In this document: positions 26,802 through 36,976 of the stretch, one piece after another
Numbering within the stretch: position 1 is the first letter of the stretch
Layout: every line of letters begins with the position of its first letter
Source: Idiomarinaceae bacterium HL-53
GTDB taxonomy: Bacteria; Pseudomonadota; Gammaproteobacteria; Enterobacterales; Alteromonadaceae
Assembly: GCA_001458075.1 (NCBI GenBank)
Contig: LN899469.1
Location: 2,557,501 to 2,621,500 of the forward strand
Direction of reading: 5' to 3'
Length of the DNA: 64,000 nucleotides
Notes under the pieces: generated by a model
Databases searched by the model: none
What the model saw: the letters and a program-made list of their open reading frames with translations, nothing else
Told to the model about the DNA's origin: nothing
Position numbers and translations under genes: made by a program

Positions 26802-27926
26802 TTAGTCTTTTTTATCTTCTATAAAATCTACAACTTCTAAACCAAATCCAGACAGGGCTGAATATTTCTTCGGTGAACTTAACAAGCGCATTTTCCCCAC
26901 GCCCAAGTCCGAGAGAATCTGAGAGCCGACGCCCACGTTTCTAGATTGATTTGAAAGTGTCGCGGTCGGTCTTGTCTCGCCTTGATCTTCAAGTTCAAAG
27001 TGCTTCACTTGCGCGATTAAATCAGCGGGCGTTTGTTGTCTGCCCAGCATCACAAAAACCCCCCCTTCTGCAGCAATTTTCCGCATCGCTCGGTACATGG
27101 GCCAGCTTCTTCTCTCCGCGCGGCTCGTCGCAAGTAAATCGTTAAAGGTATCTTGCAAATGTACGCGCACAAGCGCAGGGGTATCGTGTTGAATCTCGCC
27201 CGCAACGAGGGCGAAATGCACTTGTCCATCAACGGTATCTTGATAAGTTACACATTCAAACTCGCCATAAGCCGTTGGTAGCTTGCAATGCCCAACTCGT
27301 TCCACCGTGTGCTCAGTAAGCGAGCGATACTCTATTAAGTCAGCAATGGTGCCGATTTTGATACCATGTTCTGCGGCAAACTTTTCCAAATCCGGACGGC
27401 GAGCCATCGTCCCGTCTTCATTTAATATTTCAACAATCACAGAAGCGGGCTCAAAACCCGCCAAACGCGCTAAGTCACATCCGGCTTCAGTGTGTCCAGC
27501 ACGATTCAGAACACCACCTGGCCGTGCTTTAAGCGGGAAAATATGGCCAGGCATGACCAAATCGGTTGGCTTCGCATCTTTTGCCACCGCAGCTAACACC
27601 GTTTGCGCTCTATCTGCTGCAGAAATGCCCGTTGTCACACCCTCGGCGGCCTCTATGGAAACAGTAAAATTTGTGGCATACGGAGAGTTATTCTGCCCAA
27701 CCATCAACGGCAATCTTAGCTGCTGACAACGCGCTTCGGTCAACGTTAAGCAAATCAAACCACGTCCATATTTCGCCATGAAGTTAATCGCAGCCGGCGT
27801 CACACATTCGGCTGCCATAATGAGATCCCCTTCATTTTCGCGATCTTCATCATCCATCAGAATTACCATTTTTCCGGCTTTAATATCTTCGATAATTTCT
27901 GCCGTGCTATTCAGCGTACTGGTCAT
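26802..27926 (-). CDS. ribB: RibB with degenerate RibA domain (RibBX)
   Basis: A 374-residue fusion. The N-terminal RibB domain is complete ([40 protein letters not shown]) and makes 3,4-dihydroxy-2-butanone 4-phosphate from ribulose 5-phosphate. The C-terminal half has the RibA outline but lacks the Cys-rich zinc motif: where active RibA has LTGDVFGSxRCDC, this protein reads [20 protein letters not shown]. So GTP cyclohydrolase activity is not expected and a separate RibA is needed. Such RibBX proteins are known in Shewanella and relatives. Overlaps ribD by four bases. Confidence 0.9.
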   Translation of the reverse strand: MTSTLNSTAEIIEDIKAGKMVILMDDEDRENEGDLIMAAECVTPAAINFMAKYGRGLICLTLTEARCQQLRLPLMVGQNNSPYATNFTVSIEAAEGVTTGISAADRAQTVLAAVAKDAKPTDLVMPGHIFPLKARPGGVLNRAGHTEAGCDLARLAGFEPASVIVEILNEDGTMARRPDLEKFAAEHGIKIGTIADLIEYRSLTEHTVERVGHCKLPTAYGEFECVTYQDTVDGQVHFALVAGEIQHDTPALVRVHLQDTFNDLLATSRAERRSWPMYRAMRKIAAEGGVFVMLGRQQTPADLIAQVKHFELEDQGETRPTATLSNQSRNVGVGSQILSDLGVGKMRLLSSPKKYSALSGFGLEVVDFIEDKKD

Positions 27927-29056
27927 TCGAGAGGCTCCTCATTCGGTGCGTTAGATTTGGGGGTATAAACAAGTTTGATATCTTCTTCGAGTTGCTGTTG
28001 GCTGACCAACTGCATCTCTAGCACATGGCTCATGTGCTGTATTCCTGTGAAGTTAAACAACGGCTTGGCATCTGCACCCAGTACTTTCGGTGCAATATAA
28101 AGAATCAATTCATCAACCAATTGTTCATGAAGTAATGCGCCAGCAAGTGAGGCCCCACACTCTGCCCAGAGTGTATGAATGTTGCGCTCTGAAAGTTTAA
28201 TTAAGAGCGCCCGCAAATCTGCTTTACCATGCTTATTGGGTACAATGAGTTCTTCCACATGCGCTGGCATTGCAATAGGCAAGGAGCGGGTTCTCACCAG
28301 CAGTACCGGTACGCCGTCCTGAAATATCGCTAAATCGGGAGTCAACCTACCCTGAGTATCCATCACTACTCGAATCGGCTGGCGAATGTTGGGTAGTGCT
28401 CTTAGCGAAGCGGTTTGAGGTCGAACGTTCAGTTGCGGATTATCTGCAAGTACCGTGTCGGCGCCTGTTAAAATAGCGCCTGCCATTGCGCGCCCTTCGT
28501 GCACATCGGCTCTTGCGAGAGGCCCGGTAATCCATTGGCTTTCACCATTCGCGAGCGCGGTACGCCCATCGAGCGAAGCTGCAAGTTTGAGCTGCACCCA
28601 TGGCAAACCACGCTCACATTGCTTTAAAAAGCCTCGGTTGAGCCACTGAGCTTGCTCAGTAAGCAAACCTACCTGCACTTCAATACCGGCATCTTGCAAT
28701 TTTCGCAGTCCGCGCCCTGCCACTTCCTTAAATGGGTCACACATGGCAACGACCACCCGCTTTACTTTCGCCTGAACAAGGGCATCTGCGCACGGGCCAG
28801 TGCGGCCGTGGTGACTGCATGGCTCAAGCGTTACATAAACTGTGGCATTCTGGGCTTTTGCGCCTGCAGCCCGCAACGCAAATACTTCCGCGTGCGGCTC
28901 GCCCGCTCGCTCATGCCAACCCTCACCCACAATTTCACCTGCTGGTGAAACAATCACACAACCAACGTTTGGATTGGGGTGAGTCGAAAACCGCCCGCGT
29001 TTAGCGAGTACCAACGCGCGTTGCATGAACTCAATATCGGAGGCGCTAAAGTTCAT
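27923..29056 (-). CDS. ribD: Riboflavin biosynthesis bifunctional RibD
   Basis: A 377-residue two-domain enzyme. The N-terminal cytidine-deaminase-like domain has the zinc motif HAEVFAL and [11 protein letters not shown], and the C-terminal reductase domain contains [23 protein letters not shown]. It performs the deamination and reduction steps after RibA. It begins four bases after nrdR and ends overlapping ribBX. Riboflavin synthase (ribE), ribH and nusB do not follow, unlike in many relatives. Confidence 0.94.
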   Translation of the reverse strand: MNFSASDIEFMQRALVLAKRGRFSTHPNPNVGCVIVSPAGEIVGEGWHERAGEPHAEVFALRAAGAKAQNATVYVTLEPCSHHGRTGPCADALVQAKVKRVVVAMCDPFKEVAGRGLRKLQDAGIEVQVGLLTEQAQWLNRGFLKQCERGLPWVQLKLAASLDGRTALANGESQWITGPLARADVHEGRAMAGAILTGADTVLADNPQLNVRPQTASLRALPNIRQPIRVVMDTQGRLTPDLAIFQDGVPVLLVRTRSLPIAMPAHVEELIVPNKHGKADLRALLIKLSERNIHTLWAECGASLAGALLHEQLVDELILYIAPKVLGADAKPLFNFTGIQHMSHVLEMQLVSQQQLEEDIKLVYTPKSNAPNEEPLE

Positions 29057-29059
29057 AAA

Positions 29060-29509
29060 TTAGTCATCAAGGCGTGCGATTTCTTCACCGAATTCGCGAA
29101 TGTCTTCAAACGAGCGATACACTGACGCAAATCGAATGTAAGCAACTTTATCGAGCTGTTTCAGGTTCTCCATAAGGAGATTACCAATGAACTTACTCGT
29201 CACTTCCCTTTCGCCGGTTGCGCGTAACTCAGATTTCACTCGGTGAACTAGTTTTTCCAATGCTTCTAAGCTCACTGGTCGCTTTTCCAAAGCCCGTTGT
29301 AACCCTGCACGCAATTTATCTTCATTAAACGGCTCACGAGCGCCATTTGTTTTGATTACGCGGGGCATAACAAGCTCTGCGGTTTCAAAGGTGGTGAAGC
29401 GCTCTTTACATGTATTACATTCCCGGCGACGGCGCACCGACATGCCGTCTGCTACCAAACGCGAATCAATCACTTTTGTTTCTTGAGTATCGCAAAACGG
29501 ACAATGCAA
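29060..29509 (-). CDS. nrdR: Transcriptional repressor NrdR
   Basis: A 149-residue NrdR: zinc ribbon [18 protein letters not shown] with the [12 protein letters not shown] second half, then an ATP-cone ([20 protein letters not shown]). NrdR represses ribonucleotide reductase genes when dATP is high. Position between glyA and ribD matches the conserved order in gammaproteobacteria. Confidence 0.97.
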   Translation of the reverse strand: MHCPFCDTQETKVIDSRLVADGMSVRRRRECNTCKERFTTFETAELVMPRVIKTNGAREPFNEDKLRAGLQRALEKRPVSLEALEKLVHRVKSELRATGEREVTSKFIGNLLMENLKQLDKVAYIRFASVYRSFEDIREFGEEIARLDD

Positions 29510-29537
29510 AGGGCGCCTCTCCTCTAACTAATACAAA

Positions 29538-30797
29538 TTAATCAACATATACAGGGAAGCGTGCACACAAAGCTTTCACTTCGTCTCGCACCTTCGCTTC
29601 AACTGCTGTGTCACCGAGGTGATCAAGCACGTCACAAATCCAATGCGCAACTTGCTCAGATTCCGGAACTTTGAATCCTCTGCGTGTAATCGCGGGAGTG
29701 CCTAAGCGTAATCCAGAGGTTACGAACGGCGAACGTGGGTCGTTGGGAACTGAGTTTTTGTTCACCGTAATATATGAGCGTCCCAGTGCCGCATCAGCAT
29801 CCTTACCGGTGATGTCTTTGTCTATCAAATCAACTAAGAACAGATGGTTTTCGGTACCGTTCGAAACTATCTTATAGCCGCGTTCTTGCATCACACGGAC
29901 CATCGCCTTCGCGTTGTCTAACACTTGCTGCTGGTACGCTTTAAATTCAGGCGAAAGCGCTTCTTTGAAAGCGACCGCTTTTGCTGCGATCACATGCATC
30001 AGTGGTCCACCTTGGTTACCGGGGAACACCGAACTGTTCAATTTCTTGTGTAATTCTTCATCGTCTTTGCCCGAGAGAATTAAGCCACTGCGAGGCCCGG
30101 CCAAGGTTTTGTGCGTGGTCGTGGTGACTACGTCTGCAATGGGAACTGGGTTCGGATATAAACCAGCGGCCACTAACCCCGCCACGTGCGCCATATCCAC
30201 CAAGAAATACGCGCCAACTTCATCTGCGATGTCGCGGAATTTTTGCCAATCGATCACGCCCGAGAACGCTGAGAAGCCAGCAATAATCAGCTTTGGCTTG
30301 TTCTCACGCGCAAGTTCCGCCACTTCTTCATAATGAATATCTCCCGTTTCCGGGTGTAAACCGTATTGCACGGCTTTGTAGGTTTTCCCAGAGAAATTCA
30401 CATGAGAACCGTGGGTCAGGTGTCCACCATGCGCCAAGCTCATCCCCAACACGGTGTCGCCTGCATTCAACAACGCCATAAATGCAGCAGCATTTGCCTG
30501 TGAGCCGGCATGCGGCTGTACGTTTGCATATTTAGCGCCAAACAACTCTTTTGCCCGCTCAATCGCTAAATTCTCAGCAATATCAACGAACTCACAGCCA
30601 CCGTAATAGCGCTTACCTGGGTACCCTTCGGCATATTTATTCGTTAACTCAGAACCTTGCGCTTCTAGCACGCGTGGGCTTGTGTAGTTCTCTGAAGCGA
30701 TGAGCTCAATATGTTCTTGCTGGCGAGTTTTTTCGGCTTGCATTGCCGCCCATAATTCCGGATCAAAATCAGCAATTTTCATATTTCGACTTAACAT
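29538..30797 (-). CDS. glyA: Serine hydroxymethyltransferase
   Basis: A 419-residue PLP enzyme with [33 protein letters not shown], and the PLP lysine in [14 protein letters not shown]. It interconverts serine and glycine while charging folate with one-carbon units. The ATG at 30,797 has GGGAG upstream; the longer frame to 30,839 would run through the leader hairpin and is rejected. NrdR lies 28 bases downstream. A hairpin and a -10 box directly precede the gene. Confidence 0.95.
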   Translation of the reverse strand: MLSRNMKIADFDPELWAAMQAEKTRQQEHIELIASENYTSPRVLEAQGSELTNKYAEGYPGKRYYGGCEFVDIAENLAIERAKELFGAKYANVQPHAGSQANAAAFMALLNAGDTVLGMSLAHGGHLTHGSHVNFSGKTYKAVQYGLHPETGDIHYEEVAELARENKPKLIIAGFSAFSGVIDWQKFRDIADEVGAYFLVDMAHVAGLVAAGLYPNPVPIADVVTTTTHKTLAGPRSGLILSGKDDEELHKKLNSSVFPGNQGGPLMHVIAAKAVAFKEALSPEFKAYQQQVLDNAKAMVRVMQERGYKIVSNGTENHLFLVDLIDKDITGKDADAALGRSYITVNKNSVPNDPRSPFVTSGLRLGTPAITRRGFKVPESEQVAHWICDVLDHLGDTAVEAKVRDEVKALCARFPVYVD

Positions 30798-30833
30798 GGT
30801 AACTCCCAGCAGATGAATGCGATTGCAACAAAA

Positions 30834-30864
30834 ATGCACAAACTAAAAAAGTTTGTGCATTATA
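30834..30864 (-). promoter_or_regulatory. glyA promoter -10 box and leader hairpin
   Basis: On the minus strand a perfect TATAAT (30,859-30,864) is followed at once by an inverted repeat, ATGCACAAAC (arms at 30,851-30,860 and 30,834-30,843, seven-base loop) and then five T. The transcript would begin at about the first arm, so the mRNA starts with a hairpin that looks like a small terminator or a 5' cap. No good -35 is seen, suggesting an activator (MetR in E. coli) or another regulator. Confidence 0.6.
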
Positions 30865-30910
30865 GCGACTCTATGCTTCGAGAGAAACCTATGGCAAGAA
30901 TTTCAGCCTT

Positions 30911-31672
30911 TTACTCCTGCCAATCAGTCATGCCATAACGCGCCATGATAGCTGCCAATTCTCCCGACGCTCGTAAACGCTCCGTTCCCTCATTCACGAG
31001 TTGAACGTAGTCTTGTGAGCTCGACTTGGCTGGACTGCATGCAATGTACATCGGCGTAGGTTCACCGAGTAGTCCCGCAGATTTAATCCCAGACACGCCA
31101 AGTTCATTCATTTTGGCGAGCATCACACTCGGTGACTCAATCACCACATCAACGCGTCCCGCTTCTAATTTCTTAATATTCTTTTCAAGCGCATCGTTTC
31201 CGCCAAGCCCTTGAAAATTCCCCGCATTGCTTGCAATCATTGCGTCGAGTTCTTCACCATATGAATAGCCATTAATGACCGCGACGCTCTGAGAACTCAA
31301 AGAGTCTAAACCATCGTATTGCCAACTCGAACTATCACGCACAAAAAACCCAGTGCTGTCGACGCCCCATGCCTGTTCTGGAAATACAAAATCGGGCGCA
31401 TCTTCTACATACGCACCCACGACACAATCGAAGGTGCCCGCTCGCACTGAGTCGACGGCACGCTCCCAGGGCATCAATTGATAATCTACTGTATGCCCCG
31501 CTTCAGAGAAAATACGCTGCGCAAGCTCAATCATAAAACCAGGCTTATCCGCCCCAGGCGCTCCATTCATTGGATACCATTCATCTGAACGAATAGTAAT
31601 CGTGTCTGCTAGCACCGTTCCCGACGCCATCAGGCTCAACATCAGCCACACTGCATTCTTCTTGTTCATCAT
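30911..31672 (-). CDS. Periplasmic substrate-binding protein (SBP_bac_3 type)
   Basis: A 253-residue exported protein (signal peptide to GTVLADT) with the family 3 solute-binding fold: SDEWYPMNGAPGADKPGFMIELAQRIF, FDCVVGAYVEDAPDF and AGRVDVVIESPSVM. There are no permease or ATPase genes nearby, so it is not an obvious ABC transporter component. It is divergent to a porin/binding protein/chemoreceptor/kinase run, and resembles the second binding protein at 32,588. A sensory role is possible. It lies upstream of glyA on the same strand. Confidence 0.8.
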   Translation of the reverse strand: MMNKKNAVWLMLSLMASGTVLADTITIRSDEWYPMNGAPGADKPGFMIELAQRIFSEAGHTVDYQLMPWERAVDSVRAGTFDCVVGAYVEDAPDFVFPEQAWGVDSTGFFVRDSSSWQYDGLDSLSSQSVAVINGYSYGEELDAMIASNAGNFQGLGGNDALEKNIKKLEAGRVDVVIESPSVMLAKMNELGVSGIKSAGLLGEPTPMYIACSPAKSSSQDYVQLVNEGTERLRASGELAAIMARYGMTDWQE

Positions 31673-31868
31673 GCACCTACCTATTGTGTTTAGATTAATT
31701 TAAGTGTGGTATTGAATCTGATTCCATGCAATATGCAAAAATCATAGATAAGAACCAAAAACCTAATATATAAATTCAATTTTTACCTAAAAAACTAGAC
31801 ATTCGTCATAAGGTTTCCCAAAAAACACTGACTATACTTGTACTTAGATCACCCACGAGGACAACACC

Positions 31869-32561
31869 ATGAAAAACAAATCAATTGCGGCAGTACTCGT
31901 TTCTTCTTCACTTCTCACTTTTGCACCACAAGCTTCGGCAGAATGGTCATCAACCTTCACGCTGGCGAGTGATTATTTATTCAACGGGGTATCACAAACC
32001 GACGAATCACCGGCATTCCAAGCAAGTTTAGATTGGGCTGGTGAGAATGGTTGGTATGCGGGCACTTGGGCGTCGAATGTCGACTTTGGCGATGATACCG
32101 ACCTAGAAATCGATCTCTACGCCGGTATTTGGCACGAACTCAGCGATAATACTTATCTCGACATCGGTATCGCGCAATATACATACCACGGCGGCGATTC
32201 GAGTAGTGATGGTAATTACGCAGAAGTATATGCTGCTTACGGCGTGGGTAACACCGAGTTCCGCGCATGGTATGCATGGGATTACTTTGGTTCAGATGCG
32301 GGACATTTTATTATTATGGCCACGCACACAATACCCTACAGTGATCAGCTCTCATTTGAGTTGGGAATTGACCGCTCAGCAAGCTTAGACGACAACAAGC
32401 TTGAGTGGGAGCCAGGAAAAGACGCATACATTCACTATCACGTTACGGCACATTACTCGCTTCCGAGTTTCGACCTGTCTCTCGGTGTCCATAGCACAGA
32501 TCTCGACACCTATGGCGACACCACTGTACTACTCACTCTCAGTAAAACTTTGGGCTGGTAA
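31869..32561 (+). CDS. TorF-family putative porin
   Basis: A 230-residue outer-membrane protein with a signal peptide ending at PQASAEW. The TorF family pattern follows: FTLASDYLFNGVSQTDESPAFQASLDW and WYAGTWASNVDFGDDTDLEIDLYAG. Alternating beta strands fill the rest and it ends with an aromatic Trp. The function of this family is not well defined; a small substrate channel is presumed. AGGA upstream supports the ATG at 31,869. It heads a run of four forward genes. Confidence 0.85.
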   Translation: MKNKSIAAVLVSSSLLTFAPQASAEWSSTFTLASDYLFNGVSQTDESPAFQASLDWAGENGWYAGTWASNVDFGDDTDLEIDLYAGIWHELSDNTYLDIGIAQYTYHGGDSSSDGNYAEVYAAYGVGNTEFRAWYAWDYFGSDAGHFIIMATHTIPYSDQLSFELGIDRSASLDDNKLEWEPGKDAYIHYHVTAHYSLPSFDLSLGVHSTDLDTYGDTTVLLTLSKTLGW

Positions 32562-32587
32562 GTCTTCACTGAAAAGGAGCGTGTACT

Positions 32588-33340
32588 ATGAACATACTCG
32601 TTAAAAGTATTTCTGTTATCGGCTTTGCACTCGTTTCATTACTGAGTTCAACCTTTGTTAAAGCAGAAACTGTTCATCTCACCTCGTTGAGCTGGCCCCC
32701 GTATTCAGATCGCGGGCTCGATCAACAAGGCGCTTCTGTTGCTGTTGCACAAGCGGCGTTTCAAGCCATGGGCCACGAACTCATTGTCGATTTCTTTCCT
32801 TGGTCTCGAGCCGTCGCATTTGCCAGTGAGCCAGGTGGAAAATATGCCGGATATTTTCCTGAGTATTATTACGAAACCAACGATTTTGTATTCTCTGAGT
32901 CTATGGGAACTGGCCCACTAGGTCTCGTCGAAAACGTGAACAATCCGATTACGTGGCGTTCAGTCGATGATCTCGAGCAATACACCCTTGGCGTTGTTCA
33001 AGATTACGTAAACACAGAAGAACTCGATGCCAAGATTGCAAGCGGTGACATTAATGCACAAGCCGTGGTTGCAGACGATCGTAACGTGCTCAAAGTGGCC
33101 GCTGGCCGCATTGATGCCGCGGTGATCGATGCCAATGTGCTGAGCTATCTACTTGAGAATGAACCTTCGTTACGAAGTGCCGTTGGGCAGGTTCAAATGA
33201 ATGCCAATCTCCTAGTCGATAAAAAATTATTTATAGCCTTTCGAAATGATGCCGATGGTAATAGATGGCGGAATATTTTCAACGAGGGACTCGAGAAAAT
33301 AGATGTCGATGCCATTATGCAGGAATACCTCAACCAATAA
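32588..33340 (+). CDS. Second periplasmic substrate-binding protein
   Basis: A 250-residue protein with a signal peptide (TFVKAETV) and a solute-binding fold (LTSLSWPPYSDRGLDQQG, AAGRIDAAVIDANVL). It is similar in length and layout to the divergent one at 30,911. It precedes a chemoreceptor by 18 bases. AAGGAG lies just upstream of the start. No ABC permease follows, so it probably delivers a ligand to the receptor or kinase, or has an unknown role. Confidence 0.8.
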   Translation: MNILVKSISVIGFALVSLLSSTFVKAETVHLTSLSWPPYSDRGLDQQGASVAVAQAAFQAMGHELIVDFFPWSRAVAFASEPGGKYAGYFPEYYYETNDFVFSESMGTGPLGLVENVNNPITWRSVDDLEQYTLGVVQDYVNTEELDAKIASGDINAQAVVADDRNVLKVAAGRIDAAVIDANVLSYLLENEPSLRSAVGQVQMNANLLVDKKLFIAFRNDADGNRWRNIFNEGLEKIDVDAIMQEYLNQ

Positions 33341-33358
33341 TAAAGAGTGTAGTGTCTC

Positions 33359-34852
33359 ATGAAGCTAAAGAACTCAATTGCATTTCGATTGATTGTTGCC
33401 ACACTCACCGTGGTACTTGTGGTGCTACTCGCATCTGGGTTTTATGACTATTTCGGTCAAAGTAAGCGGCTCAAGGAGCGGCAAGAGAACCAACTTGTGC
33501 TCATGGAGAGTCGTTTACAACTTAACCTACCGGGTGCCATGTGGAATTTCGAGGAAGCTCAAATGGCTCGAATACTGGAGTCGGAACAACAATCAACCGA
33601 TGTATCGTTAATTCAGGTCTACAACGATCGGGATGAATTAGTCACTGCTTCACCCGGCTCTAGAACCGACCAGAGCAGAACGATTGAGCTTGCCTATGTG
33701 GAGGGAGATAACTCAACACCCTTGGGTACCGCGCGTATTTACATCGACAATTCAGAAATCGAGGCAACACTCGCTGAACTCGCCGTAGCAACCTTTATTA
33801 AAGGCATACTATTGGCGGGTTTGCTGGTTGCCGCCTTGCATTTCCTATTTAACAAAATGGTTGTAAAGCCCTTGTCGGAAGTTGCCGGCGCACTCGAAAA
33901 TATTGCCAGCGGCGAAGGCGACTTAACCAAACGTCTCACGGTTAACTCGGAAGACGAGATTGGAGGGGTTGCACGCTCGTTCAACGAGTTTGTCGATAAA
34001 ATACAGCAACTCGTACTCACCATTCAGGACACTGTAAAACAAGCGGTTCGAATTGCAGAAAGTGTCAACAATGGCACAGCTGCAGGACGCGGATATCTTG
34101 AGAAGCAACAGATTGAAACAGACCAAGTAGCAACTGCCATTACACAAATGGCCTCCGCGGCCAAGGAAATCGCACAGAGCGTCCAGAGCACGGCAGACGC
34201 CGCCGATGGCGCGAGCAACGATGCGCACAAAGTGTCTGAGATTATTCAAACCTCCATCGCCTCAATTAACCAACTCTCTGAGCAACTTAACGAGGCAACA
34301 CAAGTCGTCGGCTCGCTAGAAGACGACGTAAAGGGTATCGTATCGGTGCTCGAAGTCATTGGCAGTATCGCGGAGCAAACCAATCTGTTGGCATTGAACG
34401 CAGCTATTGAAGCCGCCCGTGCGGGCGATCAAGGCCGCGGGTTCGCAGTCGTTGCTGATGAAGTTAGAGCTCTGGCGAGCCGGACACAAGACAGCACCGC
34501 GCAAACACAGTCCACCGTTGAGAAATTGCAAAGCAGCGCAAAATCCGCCGTGCAGGTAATGGAGCAAAGTCAAAGCCAGAGCCAAGAGTCTGTGAAGCAC
34601 GCGCGTAGCTCCGGCGACTCCATTCAAAGCATTCTTGATTCCACCGGTGAAATTACCAATATGGCGACACAAATTGCCACAGCGGTAGAGCAGCAAAGTT
34701 CAGTGGCTGAAGAGCTGAGTTCGAATGTAAATCGAATTGTGGAAGCCGGTCATGACAGTCTTGCTCAGCTTCAAGCCATGACTCAACATGCAGAAGAAAT
34801 GCAACAAACCGCAGAGAAACTGCATCAACTAGCGAGACAATTTAAAGCTTAA
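33359..34852 (+). CDS. Methyl-accepting chemotaxis protein
   Basis: A 497-residue receptor. TM1 is about residues 10-27, followed by a short periplasmic sensor of about 110 residues. TM2 is at 142-164, then a HAMP domain ([26 protein letters not shown]) and the cytoplasmic signalling hairpin with [20 protein letters not shown]. It passes ligand signals to CheA/CheW. No methylase or kinase of the chemotaxis set is nearby. It lies between a binding protein and a histidine kinase, 27 bases upstream of the latter, so the cluster looks like a dedicated sensing unit. Confidence 0.93.
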   Translation: MKLKNSIAFRLIVATLTVVLVVLLASGFYDYFGQSKRLKERQENQLVLMESRLQLNLPGAMWNFEEAQMARILESEQQSTDVSLIQVYNDRDELVTASPGSRTDQSRTIELAYVEGDNSTPLGTARIYIDNSEIEATLAELAVATFIKGILLAGLLVAALHFLFNKMVVKPLSEVAGALENIASGEGDLTKRLTVNSEDEIGGVARSFNEFVDKIQQLVLTIQDTVKQAVRIAESVNNGTAAGRGYLEKQQIETDQVATAITQMASAAKEIAQSVQSTADAADGASNDAHKVSEIIQTSIASINQLSEQLNEATQVVGSLEDDVKGIVSVLEVIGSIAEQTNLLALNAAIEAARAGDQGRGFAVVADEVRALASRTQDSTAQTQSTVEKLQSSAKSAVQVMEQSQSQSQESVKHARSSGDSIQSILDSTGEITNMATQIATAVEQQSSVAEELSSNVNRIVEAGHDSLAQLQAMTQHAEEMQQTAEKLHQLARQFKA

Positions 34853-34879
34853 ATTTTATGAGCTTATAGGCGAGGCTTT

Positions 34880-36976
34880 ATGAATATCAAAACACGTATA
34901 TTGGTGTTCGTAGTTTGCTTTGAACTCCTCGCCTATACCTCTCTCCAGATTTTCAATACGATTATCTATCAACGCGCTCTTAATAACTTCAAACAGAATG
35001 AAATTCGAGCGGTATTCAATAACAGCATAAACCATATCGAAAACTTAGCTGCGAGCATGGAGCAACAAGCAATCAATCTTGCAATTGCTGGTGAGCAGCT
35101 GTTTGAGCTTAAAAATACAACGCAACTTGAACTCGAAGTATTCAGCGCCACTGTGCAAAAAACGCTCCTCGATAATTTCCGCGCGTTTCCTGCGGCGATT
35201 GGCGGCGGTATTTGGTATGAGCCCTACACACTTGATCCCAACATTGAGCTGTATGGTCCTTATGTCTACCGAAACTTAGGCGAAGTAGAATTCACATGGG
35301 ACTTAAACACCCCTGAATATAATTATCCCCAACAAGACTGGTATCTTATGGCGGCAGAGGCTAATTGGGGTTTAGAGCAAACGAGCTTCAGGCCCATTTT
35401 TTGGACAGAACCCTACAGAGATGACTCGGGCAGTCTCTCTCTTATGATGACCGTCGATGCTGTGATGCTGGATGAGAATCGACGCCCTCTGGGCATGGCA
35501 ACCGTCGACTGGGCACTCGATGAACTCACTACCACTCTTGCGAGAGTGAAAGTTACAGAAAACGCGACGTCTTTTCTCCTGCATGCACACTCAGGAAAGA
35601 TTCTAAGTTACGCGCGAAACCCCAGTTTAATTATGCAAAACGCAGATTACTTGGAATGGTCTCGTGGAGAACTGCTCACCGCAGGTGCCGGTTTCCATGA
35701 ATTTGAATCCTCTGAGGGTCTCTCGGAACGACATTATATCTTTTATCAGGGCACTGAAAGCGGTTTTGTATTCGGCACTTTGGTACCTGTTTCTGATTTA
35801 CAAATGCAAGTACGCCAAGTCTCTAACCTTACCTTTATGATTGGCAGCAGTATTGGACTACTGTTCGTTCTCACTATGATCTTCATTTTGAAATGGCTGT
35901 TTACGCCATTTGACCATGTTCTGAGTACGATACAACGTTCAATCCGTTATCAAGGCGACGAGAAAGTGGAACTCAGTGCCATTCATTATGAAAAGAGAAA
36001 TGAATTCACACCCATTATTCGAGCACTTAATAGTGTCTACGATCAAATTCAGGGATATGTGAACGCCATCACAGAAACGAACCAGCAACTTCGTGCGTCT
36101 CAAGCAGAAATTCAACAGCTGAATAAAGAGTTAGAGAAGAAGGTTGCCCAGCGAACCGCGGAGTTAGAAAGCAAAACGTTAGAGGTCACTGAGTCATTAG
36201 AAAAGCTGCAAGAAACGCAAGATTTACTCATTCAAAATGAGAAACATGCTGCACTTGGACGCCTAGTCGCAGGTATTGCACATCAAATCAACACGCCACT
36301 GGGTATTTGTATTACAGCGGCCTCTACGCTACAAAGTGTCGCCAAAGACATTCACGATAAAACGAATACCGGAACCATTACCCGTTCTGAATTCGAAAAC
36401 GCGTATGCGCGAATAGATGAAACAATTGAGCTTATGAACGCTAACCTGTCTCGCGCCGCCAACTTAGTCGCGAGCTTTAAACAAGTTTCTGTCGAGCAGA
36501 GTGAACAGAGCAAACGTGCCTTCAAACTTGGTGAGTTTATCAATAACATTCTAATCTCACTGCATAGTCGCGTTGAGAAAAGTGGGCATCATGTGCAATT
36601 TACTTATAAAACCGATCCCGAAATCATCGCACCCCCAAGTGCTATTACCCAAGTCATCACACAACTTGTAGAAAACGCCCTAACACATGCTTTTAGTGAA
36701 GATTCAGCAGGGATATTAGATATCTATTTAGAGCAAGATGCAGAGGAAATAAGGCTAGTTGCTTTCGATAACGGCCAAGGCATTGATGCAGACACATTGA
36801 AGAAGATTTTCGATCCATTCTTCACCACCAAGAGTAACCAAATGAACAGTGGCCTTGGGCTCCACATCGTTTATAACATTGTAACGCAGCAGCTCGGCGG
36901 CCACATCGAATGCTGGAGCGAGGCCGGCAGTGGCACTCGCTTCACCATTCATATTCCTATCAAGAACGCTAACTAA
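34880..36976 (+). CDS. Sensor histidine kinase with periplasmic Cache-like domain
   Basis: A 698-residue kinase. TM1 is about residues 6-27. A long periplasmic domain (30-315) has dCache features (IGGGIWYEPYTLDPN, YPQQDWYLMAAE, MMTVDAVM), and TM2 is 317-341. A coiled coil is followed by an H-box with His468 (LVAGIAHQINTPLG). The ATPase domain has QLVENALTHAF, DNGQGIDADTL and GLGLHIVYNIV. It has no receiver domain and no adjacent response regulator. It ends eight bases into the convergent ettA stop. Confidence 0.9.
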   Translation: MNIKTRILVFVVCFELLAYTSLQIFNTIIYQRALNNFKQNEIRAVFNNSINHIENLAASMEQQAINLAIAGEQLFELKNTTQLELEVFSATVQKTLLDNFRAFPAAIGGGIWYEPYTLDPNIELYGPYVYRNLGEVEFTWDLNTPEYNYPQQDWYLMAAEANWGLEQTSFRPIFWTEPYRDDSGSLSLMMTVDAVMLDENRRPLGMATVDWALDELTTTLARVKVTENATSFLLHAHSGKILSYARNPSLIMQNADYLEWSRGELLTAGAGFHEFESSEGLSERHYIFYQGTESGFVFGTLVPVSDLQMQVRQVSNLTFMIGSSIGLLFVLTMIFILKWLFTPFDHVLSTIQRSIRYQGDEKVELSAIHYEKRNEFTPIIRALNSVYDQIQGYVNAITETNQQLRASQAEIQQLNKELEKKVAQRTAELESKTLEVTESLEKLQETQDLLIQNEKHAALGRLVAGIAHQINTPLGICITAASTLQSVAKDIHDKTNTGTITRSEFENAYARIDETIELMNANLSRAANLVASFKQVSVEQSEQSKRAFKLGEFINNILISLHSRVEKSGHHVQFTYKTDPEIIAPPSAITQVITQLVENALTHAFSEDSAGILDIYLEQDAEEIRLVAFDNGQGIDADTLKKIFDPFFTTKSNQMNSGLGLHIVYNIVTQQLGGHIECWSEAGSGTRFTIHIPIKNAN

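Noticed and set aside
30834-30910. Glycine riboswitch upstream of glyA
   Set aside because: Only a short hairpin is present; the leader is far too small for a tandem glycine aptamer.
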